Assembly: GCF_030272615.1 (NCBI RefSeq)
Contig: NC_081413.1
Location: 604,314,709 to 604,378,708, forward strand
Reading direction: 5' to 3'
Source of the DNA: Cryptomeria japonica
Taxonomy: Eukaryota; Streptophyta; Pinopsida; Cupressales; Cupressaceae
DNA length: 64,000 bases
In this document: positions 1 to 13,483 of the stretch, piece after piece
Position numbering within the stretch: the stretch's first letter is position 1
How the letters are laid out: each line of letters opens with the position of its first letter
The notes under the pieces: model-generated
Seen by the model: only the letters and a program-made list of their open reading frames with translations
Told to the model about the DNA's origin: nothing
The model's database searches: none
Translations under genes and position numbers: made by a program

Positions 1-2934
1 ACAAAAATCAATCTCCACATGTTGGAACAAAGATATAAATAAGATAATAGGGTAAGAGGAAACCCATACCAAGAACCACATACCAACTATCGGCAATGCA
101 ATCAAGATAAATGTAGGATAGGATACCACTATAAGCCATCCAATGGTCCATTCTATGGGAGAACTAGGGGATACTATCTTTGAAAGGTTTGGTCAATAGA
201 GATAATCCCTACTAATGCCACAATATGTCACCATAGCTTCTTGAGTTTTCCATTCTTCTACTTAACACCACATTTATTGAGTTCCTCAACAACAAGGTTG
301 GTTCTCAATAGGAGGCACAAACATGTAAACACACAAGCATGGTTTCATCATACTTGTACAACAATACAAATTCATTTTTCTAGTTAATTACTTAGTGTAA
401 AAATAACTCCATTACATAACATAGGGCAATAATCACCATAAGTTTTCAAATAAACTGCCCAAACATCAATTGGAGTTACCCCTTCTAAGGTCCAAACATA
501 ATTTATTTATAACTTCAAAATTAAAATAATCACAATACATCCAAATAAGTTCAATAGTGCATGGAAATAGACAACATGATCCATAATTAAACCCATAAAT
601 TACCCTAATTGGATATGCTAATAAAATGGTGTCTCAAATAATAGAGATTATGTTGGACCTATAATAGAGATCTGGACTTTGTTTCATCATACACAAGCAT
701 GGTTCCATCATATTTGTATCCAAATACACCATCCATAGATAGGTACTCAGTACCACAATCTCATGGGTACCCTTTTAGCTGAATTTACCCTATATTTAGG
801 TGAATATACCCTTGTATCATTCCTTGATCTAGTATGTCATTCCACCAATCAATAATTTTCCCATATTATTGGGAGAATACACTATCCCTTAGGTGAATAT
901 GCCATATCCTTAAATGAATCCTCTTAGTCATCATCCTAAGTCCTCTTTTTGTTAAGTCTTATCCCTTCATCTTTAGGAAAATCCACCTATCCTTATGTGA
1001 ATCTACTTTCTCTTAGGTGAATCTATTTCATATAAATCATTTATCTTATCCATCTTTCTTACGCAAATGGTGCAGTTTTCCTATCCTTAGATGACTACAC
1101 TCCCATTTAGGTGAATCTATCTAGTTTTAGTCTCCTTCCATTATTTTGTCCAAATTTGTTTCCTCTAGTTTACATGAATCTACTTGTTCTTAGGAAAATA
1201 AACCCTATCATTCTAAGGAAAATTCACCTTGTCATCATCCTTAATCATCTACCTTTCAAGTATATAGTCCATCCATCATTGGGAGAATCTAACATATTAT
1301 TGGGAAAATCCACTCCCTCTTAGGTGAATCCACCTTTTCCACCTTCTCATTAATCTACTATTTGTTCTAAGAAGGACACAAAAGTGGATAGAAAACAATA
1401 GAGGAGATAGTACTCAAACAAATACTAAGGAATTGCATTAGTGACATGTCACAAATGTCAGTTATACATGTTCCAAATTGATTGATTCTCATGAAGGAAC
1501 TAAGTTATCTACAATAAATAGCCACCCAAGAAGCCCATTTGCTGTAGGAAAACTATCTTCTTAGTAGTAGCTTAATTCTTGAGACACTTGATTTAGATAT
1601 GGTCTTGTAAATGGTGTTAAAAAGAGTAATTAGTCACCAACCAACCACACTCTTCATTTGTATATTTAAGAATTAGTTTGGTCAAACCTTGATTGTAACA
1701 AGCATAACCAAATCCTCCATGATAAAGTTAACAACAAATATATTATTGCATAACCAAATCTTTGTGGTGGGTGTGTTCAACAAATATATTATTGTGTGAA
1801 TTTCTTTCGTCCAAAATGTAGGAACTTGATCTATATATCCATGAAGGCATGATTAGGTCTCTATACAACACTATTTTGTTGATGCATATATGTAGTGGTT
1901 AGTTGTTTTCATTTAGTTGTGGATAAACCATTTTGAGTGAATTTCTCATTTAATTGAGCATTTTGAATTTAGAGAACAACTAGATGACCATTCAACAAGG
2001 GGTTTAAACTCTTTGAACTTCACAAATGCTTGAGCTTTTCTTGTCAAGCAATGTACCCACATCTTAAAGACATCAAATTATGAAAGATGATAGTCCCAAA
2101 TCTGCAAATGACTGTCACAACATAGTGAATAAGGGAAATCCATAGATACATTAATGAGTAGCCCTAGATCAATACAAAGAGAGCACATGCATGCTAAGGG
2201 AGCATTGAACAAGCCTTTTTCAAGATAATATAATGGTAGTAAAAGAAATAAATAAAGGGCATAAGTTCATCAAGAACAATTCTTAGCCACAAAGATCTAA
2301 GGTAATCATAGAGGAGCTGATAATAAGTGAGTTCAAGAAGACACACTCAAGCCTTCATCACATTCCATAAAAAGAAAATCATTATTCCATATAATTGGAA
2401 GGAAATGATATATTGCAAAGATTACTATGAAGGTCTAAAATAGTAAAAGAGATGAGACTAATCTTTTATTTCTACTTACAACAATGAATTGGTTGAGATA
2501 TACTCATAGACAAAGTGAATGACATGTATGAGAACAACCTCAATAAAGGTAAAAAGGACAATAAATAGTAGTGATAGATGAAAATGCATTGAACGTGCCA
2601 AGAAAAAGATAGTGGAAGCCATGGAGAAATCACTATCAAAACAAAGCCATTAAATAAAACTATGTTGGTGCAACTTGAGAAGCACAGTAGAACAATGAAA
2701 AAAGAACACTACTTGGTCCTTGAAAAGCATGTAGTCGCAATGATTGAAAACCACAATGACAACATAGAGGGCATGAATGTTTGGAGTATTTCCATTCTTA
2801 AGAATCTCATGATAGTCCATTATTAGGATAGGTGAAGTGCACTATGAAAGTGTCTTAAAAAGCTAATATAGCCATAAGTGATAGTGCCAATGCTTTGAGT
2901 TCAAATCCTCATGAAATATAGTCATGTTTATCTC
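1..2934. other. Intergenic DNA, no intact gene
   Basis: AT-rich DNA with only short chance ORFs. The only structure I can support inside it is the degenerate motif array at 770-1340, listed separately. The rest shows no gene, tRNA or element end that I can recognise. Confidence 0.6.
770..1340. repeat. Degenerate array of a TTAGGTGAATCYACC-like motif
   Basis: A core close to cttaggtgaatctacc recurs about twelve times, at irregular spacing and with many substitutions (for example near 798, 888, 993, 1012, 1108 and 1319). Between copies are short pyrimidine-rich pieces and a few cattattgggagaat variants. It looks like a very old short-period satellite or minisatellite. A 70-codon ORF across it (1111-1323) is a by-product of the repeat. 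Confidence 0.55.
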
Positions 2935-3183
2935 AATGCAACATTTTCCAGCATCCTCCCTACATGTGCCAAAATAGGAGCTTTGGAACAAGGTATGGAC
3001 ATCCATCAAAGCATAATCGAAGGGGGTTTTTTGTCAGAAATTAGTTGCAAATGCTCCAATAACAAAAATCGCAAAATGGGGTAGCATACACATGGCATGT
3101 GAACTGTATGATGGAATACCTCAAAGAGATGTCATTTCATGGAATTTTAAGATTGCAAGATATGCACAAAATGGATTAATTCA
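2935..3183 (+). pseudogene. PPR (PLS-type) protein fragment, broken
   Basis: Read in two frames, this stretch gives about 80 residues typical of plant PLS-class pentatricopeptide proteins. The first part reads ATFSSILPTCAKIGALEQG and continues with a GMDIHQSII-like segment. The second reads GSIHMACELYDGIPQRDV followed by ISWN and a YAQNG motif. A shift near 3045 separates the parts, and expected residues are replaced around NAPITKIAK. No start, upstream repeats or E/DYW tail is present. PPR proteins of this class bind organellar RNA; this copy cannot be functional. It is probably a retrocopy or a fragment of a dispersed duplicate. Confidence 0.7.
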
Positions 3184-3302
3184 CAAAAAAAAACTAGTTG
3201 CCCTTGATTGCGAAAAAAAATTAGTTGCCCTTCATTGAGAAACAAAGAGTTCCTTTGATTGCAAAAAAAACCTTACCTTGCTTGTGTAGAGATTGCTTCG
3301 AT

Positions 3303-3325
3303 GGGGGGGGGGGGGGGGGGGGGGG
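3303..3325. repeat. Poly(G) tract, 23 G
   Basis: An uninterrupted run of 23 G directly follows 'at' and is followed by taggg. Such a run can form G-quadruplex DNA and is a common site of length error in sequencing. A short ORF (3259-3594) runs across it as poly-glycine but has no other protein-like feature. Confidence 0.9.
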
Positions 3326-3827
3326 TAGGGAGGCAAGACGGTTGTTGTTTGCTTCGGTTTGCTTTCAAAATGAAAATGCGTTGTGTTTTTTTTTTTAATA
3401 AAATGCCCAAGGTCATTGGAATTCCGATGAACACAGGCATTTTTTTTTTAAAAAAATCAAATTTTCACACAATGTTCCTTGTCCGTGAAAAACCTCCATC
3501 GGAATTTGACCCCAAATGTATTAGTGATGAGAGAGAATCGATCAGAGTCCAAAGCATTTTTACTTATTGGAAAGGGTATTTTCCTGGGTGTTGATAATTA
3601 AACTATGTTTTAATTGTCTTCATTCACTTCATTATAAATCTGCTATTCACATTTGTGTCATGGCTATGAGCAGATGTTAGTTGCCTTTATTGATTTCCGG
3701 TTAAAAGCATATTCAGAAAATATACATTTTTATCCAACGAAGGGAGTTGTACCTTCATATCAAAATTCAGAGCGCACTTGCAATCACCATTGCAAGTGAC
3801 TCAACTATTGGTTCTAGTTTTTGTCTT

Positions 3828-6210
3828 TCAATTTGGACATTCGGGAGTCATTGTTGAAAGGTATTTAAGAAGGACAAATCTATTTACCAACACTTGTATA
3901 TACTTTGTTGTATTTTTCATATTATTTTTCAATTTATCCTCCGAAGTTTTAATTTTATCATTTGCATTGTGTAGGTCTTCTTTCATTTGTGCACATTTTT
4001 TTCTTTCTTCCTCTACTTCCTCTTCCAAATGTTTTTCTTTTTTCTTCTCATGATCCAATAGGTCCTGTATTTTTCTTATTTCAGTAGTACCAGACTCATA
4101 ACTTTTGTATAATTTTTAAAAACTAGCTCTTTCATCATCAATTTTTTAATTGCTTTTAGCCAGTTTTTAACTCAGTTCCTTCAATTCTACCTCCATCTTT
4201 TCCTGCTTTGCAACTTTTACTACAGAGCCCAGTTTTTTTATCCTATTATGTAAATCATTGCACTTGTTCTCTGCTGCTTTCCTCTTTGATTTTTTCATTT
4301 ACCAGGTCTACCTGTAAATTTTCTATTTGTTTCTCTAGTTTATTTTCTTATGTCTCCACCTTTATAAGTGAAGTGTAGACTAGTTCGTTAGTCCTTTTTG
4401 ACACACTAATTTTGTCCACATTTTTTACTTTGGAAAAATCCATTTGGAGGGTGCTAACTTGAAATTCAGAGGGATCTATCTGACTATGTGGTGGTTTTTA
4501 ATCTTTATTTGGGGGCATAACAACCATGAACTCCATCATATCTTTGTGTGGGTCATATGTTGGAAATACCTCATTCCTTGTATGTTGTTCGTCTACAACT
4601 TCAGTCACGGCAACCCTCTACAATGCTCTCTTTTTTTCTTTATTTGCATTTGTTGTGTGTTCAAATTTTTCAGAGTAATCACGAAATTGAAAATCTAGGC
4701 TTGTTGAAGCAATTGAATGTTTGAAAGGTGAAATGGCAGAGGCTCCAATTTCACCTATGCCTGTGGTTTTAACTAATGCATTACAAGGAGTACCAACAAC
4801 CATTCTTGATCTTGTCCCACTATCACTTGCATGTGTAGTTTTTACAGTCTTTTGAGGGGTCCGTTCTGAAGCTGTAAATGATAGAATTGTAGTGGAAGTG
4901 GCACTGATATAGGATTCTGAATAGTATGAGTATCTACCACTAGTGGCCTCTTGTGAGAGATATTTTGTTGTTGCACTTTTCCAACACCAAGACAAATAGT
5001 ATCAATAGTAGTACCCATTCCAACCCCACCAATCATAGTGGCACTTGACTGAACACTAATAGGAATACTATCCCACGATTCCCCACCAGTGGCAGTGGCA
5101 CTTGATTCACTACCAATAGGAATACCATGATGTGGTGGTGCTTGTGGATTTGAACCTATAACAAATGCAGGTGGACCCTGAGGTTATTGAGTAGTACCTT
5201 TCCATGATGAATCTGACATCAAGTCTAATGACTTGTTTAACAGGGGCTTTTGATTTTGAATCTGATGGAAGTTGTACCTCAAGTGGAAACCAAATGCCTT
5301 TTCCTCTAGGACCAAGACCACCACCTTCAAAATTCATTATTTCCACAATGTTTACCCCTTTCCTATATTTTTCTTTCATGGAGTCATTGACTCCATCTAA
5401 TATTTTAGGGACTGTAATAGTTGTTGAAGTGTCCTCAATCTCATACTCACTTTTGTCATCACTCCTGTCATATGTTGTTGTGGGATGCTCCATATTCCAC
5501 AATTTTCTAAACTATACATCCTCGTCGATGGACTCAAATTCTGCACTGGTCTTTGGTTCATCAAGATTCTTCCTCATATTCCAAAAAATATTTATTTTGG
5601 TTTGAGTCCAAGAATTGTCTTTACATTCTTGCAGAATTGTTTTGGGAATAGATTTGTTAGATAGATTTGCAAATTTTTGGTAGAAATTGTAGGACCTCCT
5701 ATTTTGGATGCCCTCCTTTTTTGTCCTCTGTGTGTGCAATGTCATAATTTGTGATGACAATTTTTTTGTTGAAATGTTATTATCAATGTCAATTTTCTCC
5801 ATCTCTTTTTTTACCTCATCCAAAGAGTCCATGTTTCAAATCTTTTCTAGCAATGGTTTACTTTCATGTTGACATAACGCTGAAGAGCTCCCATTTTTCT
5901 TAAGCCTTTCTTGAACTACACCGATTAGATCATACTGCCAGTGACCCTCATCACCAAAGCTAAAAGCTGTCAAAAAATCATGTGCCACATTGAATTCTTT
6001 TCTCTCAAATGTGAACCCTCCACATGAGAAAGGCAAGGAAAGAAATATGCTCTTCTTTTGATGACCATGAAAGTGCCTATTTGTTCTCTCCAACTTCCAT
6101 ACATATTACAATGCAAATACCCTCTCTATCACATGTATTGGAAATCTGTAGGGTTTTACTATTGATTCATAAAACCTTAACACGGTGTATTCTTCATGAA
6201 GAACCAGTCA
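3828..6210 (-). pseudogene. Decayed ORF with G-patch-like motif and coiled coil (retroelement accessory or gag-like)
   Basis: On the minus strand, protein-like sequence runs from about 6210 down to 3828 in several frames. It starts with EEYTVLRFYESIVKPYRFP (stop near 6110), then an aromatic-rich part (6093-5836) and a Lys/Glu-rich part (5832-5512). An acidic segment (5502-5110) carries a G-patch-like stretch around 5270-5340 (FEGGGLGPRGKGI, then PLEV). Further on are KVKNVDKISVSKRTNELVY and charged heptads, ending in a coiled coil (4058-3828; EKHLEEEVEEERKKCAQM). At least three stops and several frameshifts break it. G-patches are RNA/nucleic-acid binding motifs also found in some retroelement polyproteins. 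I infer an element-encoded protein; its family is not identified. Confidence 0.45.
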
Positions 6211-6479
6211 GCCAATTGTATTTGCCTTCAAAGTTGCATGCAATCTCTATAAGACACGGGAAAGTTAGGCATTGGAGTGCTTGTAATTTCATTATACATT
6301 GGTGCCAAAAAGACATCAAATGGTTATAGTTCTTTCTGTTATCATGCATCCTTATCTTTGGTGTCAATTCATATATTGGACACTATGTTCTGTTCTGAGT
6401 CTTTTCATAAATTTTATAGTTCAAAATGTGAAGATTGTTGGTCTCAAATATTGCATGATACTTGGATAGAATAAGATAG

Positions 6480-7190
6480 CACTGTTGTCATGAATAATTG
6501 CACCCGTGATGCAAAGTGCGAAACCAAGCAATCCTATGAAATATGGAAACACCTTCGAGCCTATGGGTTGCTCAAGTTGAAGGTGAATCTTCGAGTTATG
6601 GGTTGGCTTCCCTTATAAAAATTAAATTATTGATATGGAAATGAGTGAGAGATAATCTGAAAATACTTTAAAACTGCAACTAAACTAGGAGGTGATACAC
6701 CAAAAATGATTATGATAATAGCCCTATAACTCATAGAAAGATGTCAAAACTTCATTCACACAGAGCAATTTAATCTTCAACCATATAAATATTTCCTAGG
6801 AGCCAGCCAAGGAGAATGTAAACTTGGAAGGAAAACTGGTTTCACAATCAAATTGACAAAATACCCCTTTTACACAACCTAAATCTTGTAATTTTATGAA
6901 AAGAAGAAGATGCATACACATAAAAGAGACTAAAATTCAAAGGTTAAAAATTAAAACACAGTAAATTTCTATCAAATCTGCAAATGAACACATACAATTA
7001 CCAAGACAAATATATGAAACTCTGAAATATCAAACGAAATTTGCTATAAAACTAAAATACTAAAGTGCTGAGATACAATAGTGTTTTGAAAAAATGTGTA
7101 TGCAAAAAGAAAGAACTAGAGGGAAAAAACAAGGAGAGAGAGACTATATAGAACCCATCATGTACATCTCCTCCAAAACCCTAAAAATAA
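6480..7190. other. Intergenic spacer, nothing recognised
   Basis: A-rich sequence without coding potential, element ends or RNA gene signals that I can see. Confidence 0.5.
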
Positions 7191-7194
7191 AAAG

Positions 7195-7955
7195 TGCATG
7201 AGGAAAAGCCTTGGGCAAACTTGCCCAAAATAGCCTAAAAAACTCATGTGTAACCTTGCCAAAAATAGCCTCCAATGCTAAAAATAGGTCCCCAACTGAG
7301 AGTGCAGGGAAAAAGAACCCCTCTGCTGAAAAATAGAACTGCCACTACCGCTAATAATAGCCCTCTAAAAAAAGAAATACTCATTGTCCAAAACTGCATG
7401 CCCTACTACTAAAAATAGCTCTAAAGAAAAAGCAAACCCCTTCAACTGAAAACTGCATGATATCTAAGCCAAAAATAGGACATGAACTGAAAAAGGAGCT
7501 TCTCTCTATGAATCTACATGAACTAATATAAATATAGCCTTAAAAAAAGAAATCCCTCCCCTGAATAATTTTTTGCATGATGTAGGATGCTAAATATAGC
7601 TCACCTGAAAATGAAATACTTCCTTTCACTGAAAACTGCATGCTGCTACTAAAAATATCTATAGAAAAGCTAATAATATCTCTGTAAAAATTGCATGCCT
7701 TCTGTAATGCCAAAAAGAGAGTTGAGAAAAATAAAATCTCTCCGCTAAAAACTACACTGCCATATTGCATGAAAAAATTCATCTGAAAAAAGAACCCTCC
7801 TTCTAAAAAATTTGCATGACATCTATGAGTGCCAAAAATAGCTACTAAAGTAAAAAATATCCCCTCTCTACTCAAGTTTGCATGATAACCCCACCCCAAA
7901 TAACTCTGCAAATAAAATTATCGGGCCTTCTAAAAACTGCATGACATCTAATGTT
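7195..7955. repeat. Degenerate ~60-bp tandem array
   Basis: About twelve diverged units share the layout ctgaaaactgcatga ... gccaaaaatagctc ... aaagaaa ... ccctcc. The gcatg core sits at 7396, 7455, 7516 (acatg), 7575, 7638, 7693, 7767, 7814, 7879 and 7939, so most spacings lie between 55 and 65 bp. The left edge fades out near 7195, where only the caaaaatagcc half of the unit is readable. A minus-strand ORF (7540-7911) lies wholly inside it and is a repeat by-product. Confidence 0.75.
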
Positions 7956-8479
7956 AACATTGCTTTTTTTTTTTTCCTTCTCAAAGTGCTTTAATTTAAT
8001 ACCTTGAATAAAATTATTCGTTCTATTTTCAAGTATTTAAAATAAACTATTTTTTTTACTTATCTCCTTTATCTATTTTACAATTTGATAGGTTTCTATT
8101 GAAGATTTTATTGGAATTAATCTTTTAATAGAAATATATAAAAATATAAAGATATCTTTACATTTGTTTTTTATAAATTAGTATAATTTTATTAAGATTT
8201 TAATGTATTACATCTTAATAAAAATATAATAATCTATAAAAACAAATATAAAAGAGAAGAAGAGCTTATTGACTGCTCTTAACCCCTGCATGGAAGATTT
8301 TACAAAGGCTCTATAACCATAAGTTATAGGCCAAGGGAAAAATTAAGAAGGAAAATAAAAGAATAAAATATAGGCCTTAACAAAGAATTAGGGCATGCTA
8401 GAAAAGATGCCTCGAACCCTAGAACCCATTCACTTTGCATTCTGTCTTTTTGAAAAAAAAAAAATTCACTGTGGTCATC

Positions 8480-11400
8480 ATGTGTTATTTTTATGGCTCA
8501 AACTGAGGTTTGAAGTGGGTCTTTGACAGTGTGGCTACGGTATGCATCTTTTACCTTTAATCTTTTCAACCTTATATTTCTTTTATACCCATATTAGGGT
8601 TTCACGAGGTTGTATCTTTGAGGCATATTTATTCACGGCCGTGTAGATGAGTTGTCTTGATAGCTTTTCAAATTTATTAAACACTTCATATTTGGTGACT
8701 GGCTCTTTAACTATTTCTTTTACCCTTCTGATATCTTATGCTTTGATTCTCACTAATATCATTCTTTCCCTTGAACTGAGACGTCTAGGCTTCAAGTTGA
8801 AAATTCTAAAAATATTGAGTTTCCTCTGAAACCCTAGATGGGCATTCATCATTTGGTGGCCATATTTCTTTGTAGAGAGAATAACAAAAACATAAGAACT
8901 GTTATCAGCATCATAAAAACCAGAAAAAACTTTTTGTTGTATGAAAGATTCTTGTGTGGTATGTCGAACATTCTTATCTAATATATGGTCGCTATGATTG
9001 TGATTTTCTCATGGCTATCTTCTTACTGCAGCTGCTACAATATGTGAACATACTTATGCATCTTTGTTATTGTCAATGGGATTGTGGCTACTATATGAAT
9101 TCAGTCTTTTGATGGCTTCATGGTTATTTGTTCATGGCCGAATCGAAGAGTTATATTCTCACTGTGTTTGAGCTGTAAAAATGGTTACAACCCTTGTGAT
9201 ATAACTGCCTATTACTGTAACTTTGGCTACACATTGAATAATTATTGCTCACTATTTCTAGTTATTGTTGTATTGTTGACACTGGTTTCTTCATTGATTT
9301 CACTGTGTTATTTGATATTAGTCTGCAATTTACTATGTTATTGTTGTACCTTTATCTTCTTTGACTATGATTTGACATTTACCCATAGTTATATTTCTCT
9401 AAATCCATTTGGAGCTTCTATTAATGGCCATGTTGTGTTTAAGGAGGCTGAAAATCTGCAGTTCTATTGTCTTCACTAGTTTCTAGGCTGCACAACTTCT
9501 TTAGACTATAACCATTCTCCATTGAAGCATCCAAGACTTCTTTATGCCTTTAGTGAATTGATTGTCCATCTTTATTTATCACATTAACCATGTGAGCTCT
9601 TTGGTGTTGTTTGTTGCTTTTCATTGTTTGAACATGTGGCGTAGAGTTGCATTTATTTATATGACTGTTCCTTTTGAAATATCATACCTCTTCTTATCAC
9701 AACCTACCTCATTCTTTAGACTTTTCTAACTGCTTCAACTTCTCATTGGAGGATGTTCTAGTAAGCTTGTGTATGATCATTGACATTTAGGCTGCTCATT
9801 GTTGTTGGCATACTCTTTTATAGTTGTTCTTATCATTATAACTTGGTCTATTTTGAAGGTGTTTCTTATGAGGTTTATTAGACTCTGTTTGTTCATACTC
9901 TATGGTTCACTTCATTGATTCTCTTAAAACAGTGATTGAGATTATTGTATCTATGTTGGTTGTAACTGGATATTCCTTTGATTTACTAATATCCTTTTGC
10001 GGACTGATAAAGGTTTTCTGAAAATCCATGAACTGGGTTTTCATGGGATTTTTTGGGTCATTGTGTTTTGAAGTCTTTTAATTGTTGTAAAAAATTTGTG
10101 AAAATCAAGTTTTGGGTTTTCATGATATCACCAAAACACTATGAATATATCTTTGCTTGTTGTAAATGAATGGGTGCTTCTCACTGTAATATTCTTTCGA
10201 TGCTTACAAAGGATGCTCTTTGTGTATTATTGTCCTGAGAAAGGTTACTTTGTATCTTTTCCTTTATGGTTGTGCATACTTATTTACTGGTAATATATGT
10301 TGTTGTAGGCTTCAATTGGAGGTTTAGGGTTGCTTTGAATTTTCCCGATGTTTGAATGAGAAAATCATAACCTATGAGTTTTTAATGAATTTCCAGCTTT
10401 TGCATTCCTGTATTTTTTGCAATCTACCTTTCATGTTTAATATCCAGGAAAATAAACATTCATTGTTTCATATAACTCTTCTAGGCATGATTCTCATCTT
10501 TGTGAATCACTACCTTCTGAAAACCCCGCATACACTCTTCCATGGTCCTTTATACCTGGAACTGGTCACCATACATTTGTAATTTTATAGCTTATAAAAA
10601 TTGTAATCTTTGATACCTTGACCATCATTCACATGCACTTCATGGCTTATAACTATCACTTTGACTCATGGTGACTATTTTGCATCTAAATCACAACCTT
10701 TTTTTTTTTTTTTTGACCTCTACCCTTTTACTTGAACAATAAACCTCTGTGATCCTGAAGCATAGGTTCAAAAGTTTGATAGTGACTGTTGACTTATTAA
10801 GAAATGATCTAGGTCTTCTCTTTAGCTGTCTTTAATGATTTTCGATGAATGCTCTATGATTTGTGACTGCTCTATTGACCTTTGAAACACTCTATCGTCT
10901 CCTTCAATAAACTGTCAGGATGATGGAGGTTGTAAAAAAGATTTATAAATCTTCTTATTTGCCTCTAGTTACTCAAATACGAACTTTCATTGTGAAGATC
11001 AAAATCTTTTATTGTCTCAGTCATTAGGTAGTGTATTGGTGACTGTATTAATATCCAGACTGCAATCTAACCCTTAATCATGACTGAAAATAAGCTTTTA
11101 GTAACTACATCTTTGACTAGAATTTTCATTTTGTTATGATTATCATACTTGTAGGCTTCCTGATTGAGATGATTTCCATATGAGCTTACTGTATTTTGAT
11201 CCTTCACTATCATTCTTGATGATGATGTCTTTGGATTAGTTTGTAAATGTGGATGTTTGATGTGCTGCTCATGAAAACTTTATGACTGCATTTTTCTTGA
11301 ATTGTTCTTTGATCCTAATAATATGAATGTGATTTTGGTTGCACTTCATAATATTTCAATGATGCAAACAATATCTTTTATTCCATGGGTATCTTGGTAT

Positions 11401-13360
11401 GCGACAATCTTATGTTATGGAAATCCCCACATGCATCTTCTTACACTACTAGTTCCTTATACACTAATGCTTCTCTTGAAGTCTTATGTCTTCCTCCTTT
11501 CAATGGATGTGCTGATCTGTATTGTCTCTAATAATCATTCATTACAATGGACTACTCTATCATTGTGACTAACATAAGGCTTTGTAACTGCATTTGTGTT
11601 AATGATTGATCAAGAGTGGCTGCCCTTAGCTTTCTTGACTATGATGTTGACTTTTGGGAGTTGTTAATTTCTATCTTGAGGTCTGTTATAGTCCTTGAAG
11701 GATAGTTACTATGATTTTCTTCTCTTTTAACAACTATGATTGTAAATCTAAGACTTTCATTTGAAGTCTTCACTATCCTTTGTGATAGTAAATACAAAAC
11801 AATGCTTTCACTGTAGATACAAAATTCTTTTGTTTGCATTGTGACTTTATATTGTTTCATGGACTGATTTGTGCCCCATTTGACTGATACATGATTGTTA
11901 TGCTCTTTATGCGTTGGCCTGCATCTTTGTTATTTGGCTGGTGTAATTCTTTATCATTGCTTCTAGCTTTTGTAACTGTTTATGTATGACTCCTTCTTAT
12001 TACTCCATGAAGCTTCAGTCAAGATATTTATCCTCCTTTATACTCACTATATTGTCCTTGCACTGTAACTGTACCTTTCACTGTCAGGGTCCATGCTGAT
12101 CATGAAGCTTTATAATATCATGTCACTGCATATTCTCTATGTGATGTGTTATCATTAGAAACTTATTCAAAATGACTATCCATAGGTAGTGACTACATTC
12201 TCTGAGACTTTTGTTTCATAGTTAATGTAATCCTACGAGTTATGGACTATGACTGGTGTGTTTAGGTGACTATCTAAAACATGGTATTCTTTTATTGACT
12301 CTCATGTAGCATAACTCTTTATGATTGCCAGCTTCTTGGCATTAGTTGAATAGTGCATTTTCTTTTGACTGATTTACTATACACACAAGAATGATCATTT
12401 TGTATGTGATGTGTATAATTCTCCTACAAGTTGTCTTCTGTGTTGTTCCAACTTAGTAAGCTAGAAGGTATTTGTGTAGATCAAAAGAGGTGGGGTCTTT
12501 GGTTTTTACATGATTGGCTGTCACAACTAGAGTATTTGGATTCTAAGCTAACCTTCCTTGGTGTTATACTTTAATAATTTGATAGCTTTTGTTGTTTTGT
12601 GATAGTTACTTGTGCTAAAGACCAAAAACTCTCCCTCGTCATTGATTTGCCTAGTCTTTCCTTTTCCTTTTTCATTCATATGATGGCTCTAGTTAACTAT
12701 TTTTATTGAATGCAATCATGTTCATTGTTGCATACACTATCATTGGATGGTAATTTTATACTATCATCGAGTGAAAATATATGAGACTATAGATATGATT
12801 GTACTTGATATGTGGTAGTTGATTACTGTCACTGTGTGAGTAATGACATGTATGATGAGATCAAACCCTTCGGGAGCCCATTTTAACCCACATACATGAT
12901 ATCTATGAAATGAAAACCTGTATCTGCACATAAAACAAAAAAGTTAGATAAAAACATGGTTCTCACTAATATCTCATGGCATCTTTTCTGCATTGATCTA
13001 CTCTATTCTAAATCTGATATAGATGTGTATGCATAGTAGGAGTATATTTATGTATGGAATAACTCGGAGCTCTAACCTAATGATTTTTCTGTCTATTTTA
13101 GGTCATCTCATAGAGCGGACAACAAGATGCTTGGATCAACGAAGCTGACCAGAAAATCTCTGTACAAAACTCATCAACCTATCCAGACAATGATGGGTTC
13201 TTTCGTTCCTTTCTCCATACATTCTTCTGCTTCTTTAGTGTTTATATTTCTATGATTAGTGTGATCTTTTCTCAACTATTCCCACGGCTTGCGTGGGATC
13301 TTGTGAGCAGTTTGTTCTTTATAAATAAAAATGTATTACATGCATATGTTTTATTCATGT
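8480..13360. other. Long ORF-free, T-over-A skewed tract
   Basis: About 4.9 kb in which T clearly exceeds A on the + strand throughout, with no coding region and a small recurring vocabulary (cactgt, gactatgat, ttgtaactg). It begins near telo-box-like aaaccctag and tagggtttca (about 8420-8610). It ends with a stretch that looks like a transcript 3' end, with tataaataaaaatg near 13320. It could be a spliced or unspliced non-coding transcript, a huge intron-like remnant, or a very old repeat. I see no introns or snoRNA boxes that I can defend. Confidence 0.4.
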
Positions 13361-13483
13361 ATATCTTTCTCAATTAAAACATTGCACATTCAATTGAAAT
13401 ACTTGTATGGCATACATATTTATTTAATAAAGATAGCAAAATTTTAGAAAAAACTGTGCAATACATAAGACTTGTAATACATC

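Noticed and set aside
2880-2910. B-box-like gagttcaaatcctc
   Set aside because: No matching A box at tRNA spacing and no cloverleaf can be folded by eye.
5204-5605. 133-codon + strand ORF
   Set aside because: Antisense shadow of the minus-strand coding-like region; its composition is that of the complement of a charged protein.
9120-9479. 119-codon ORF in the T-rich tract
   Set aside because: Phe/Leu/Cys/Tyr-rich product expected from T-rich DNA by chance; no domain.
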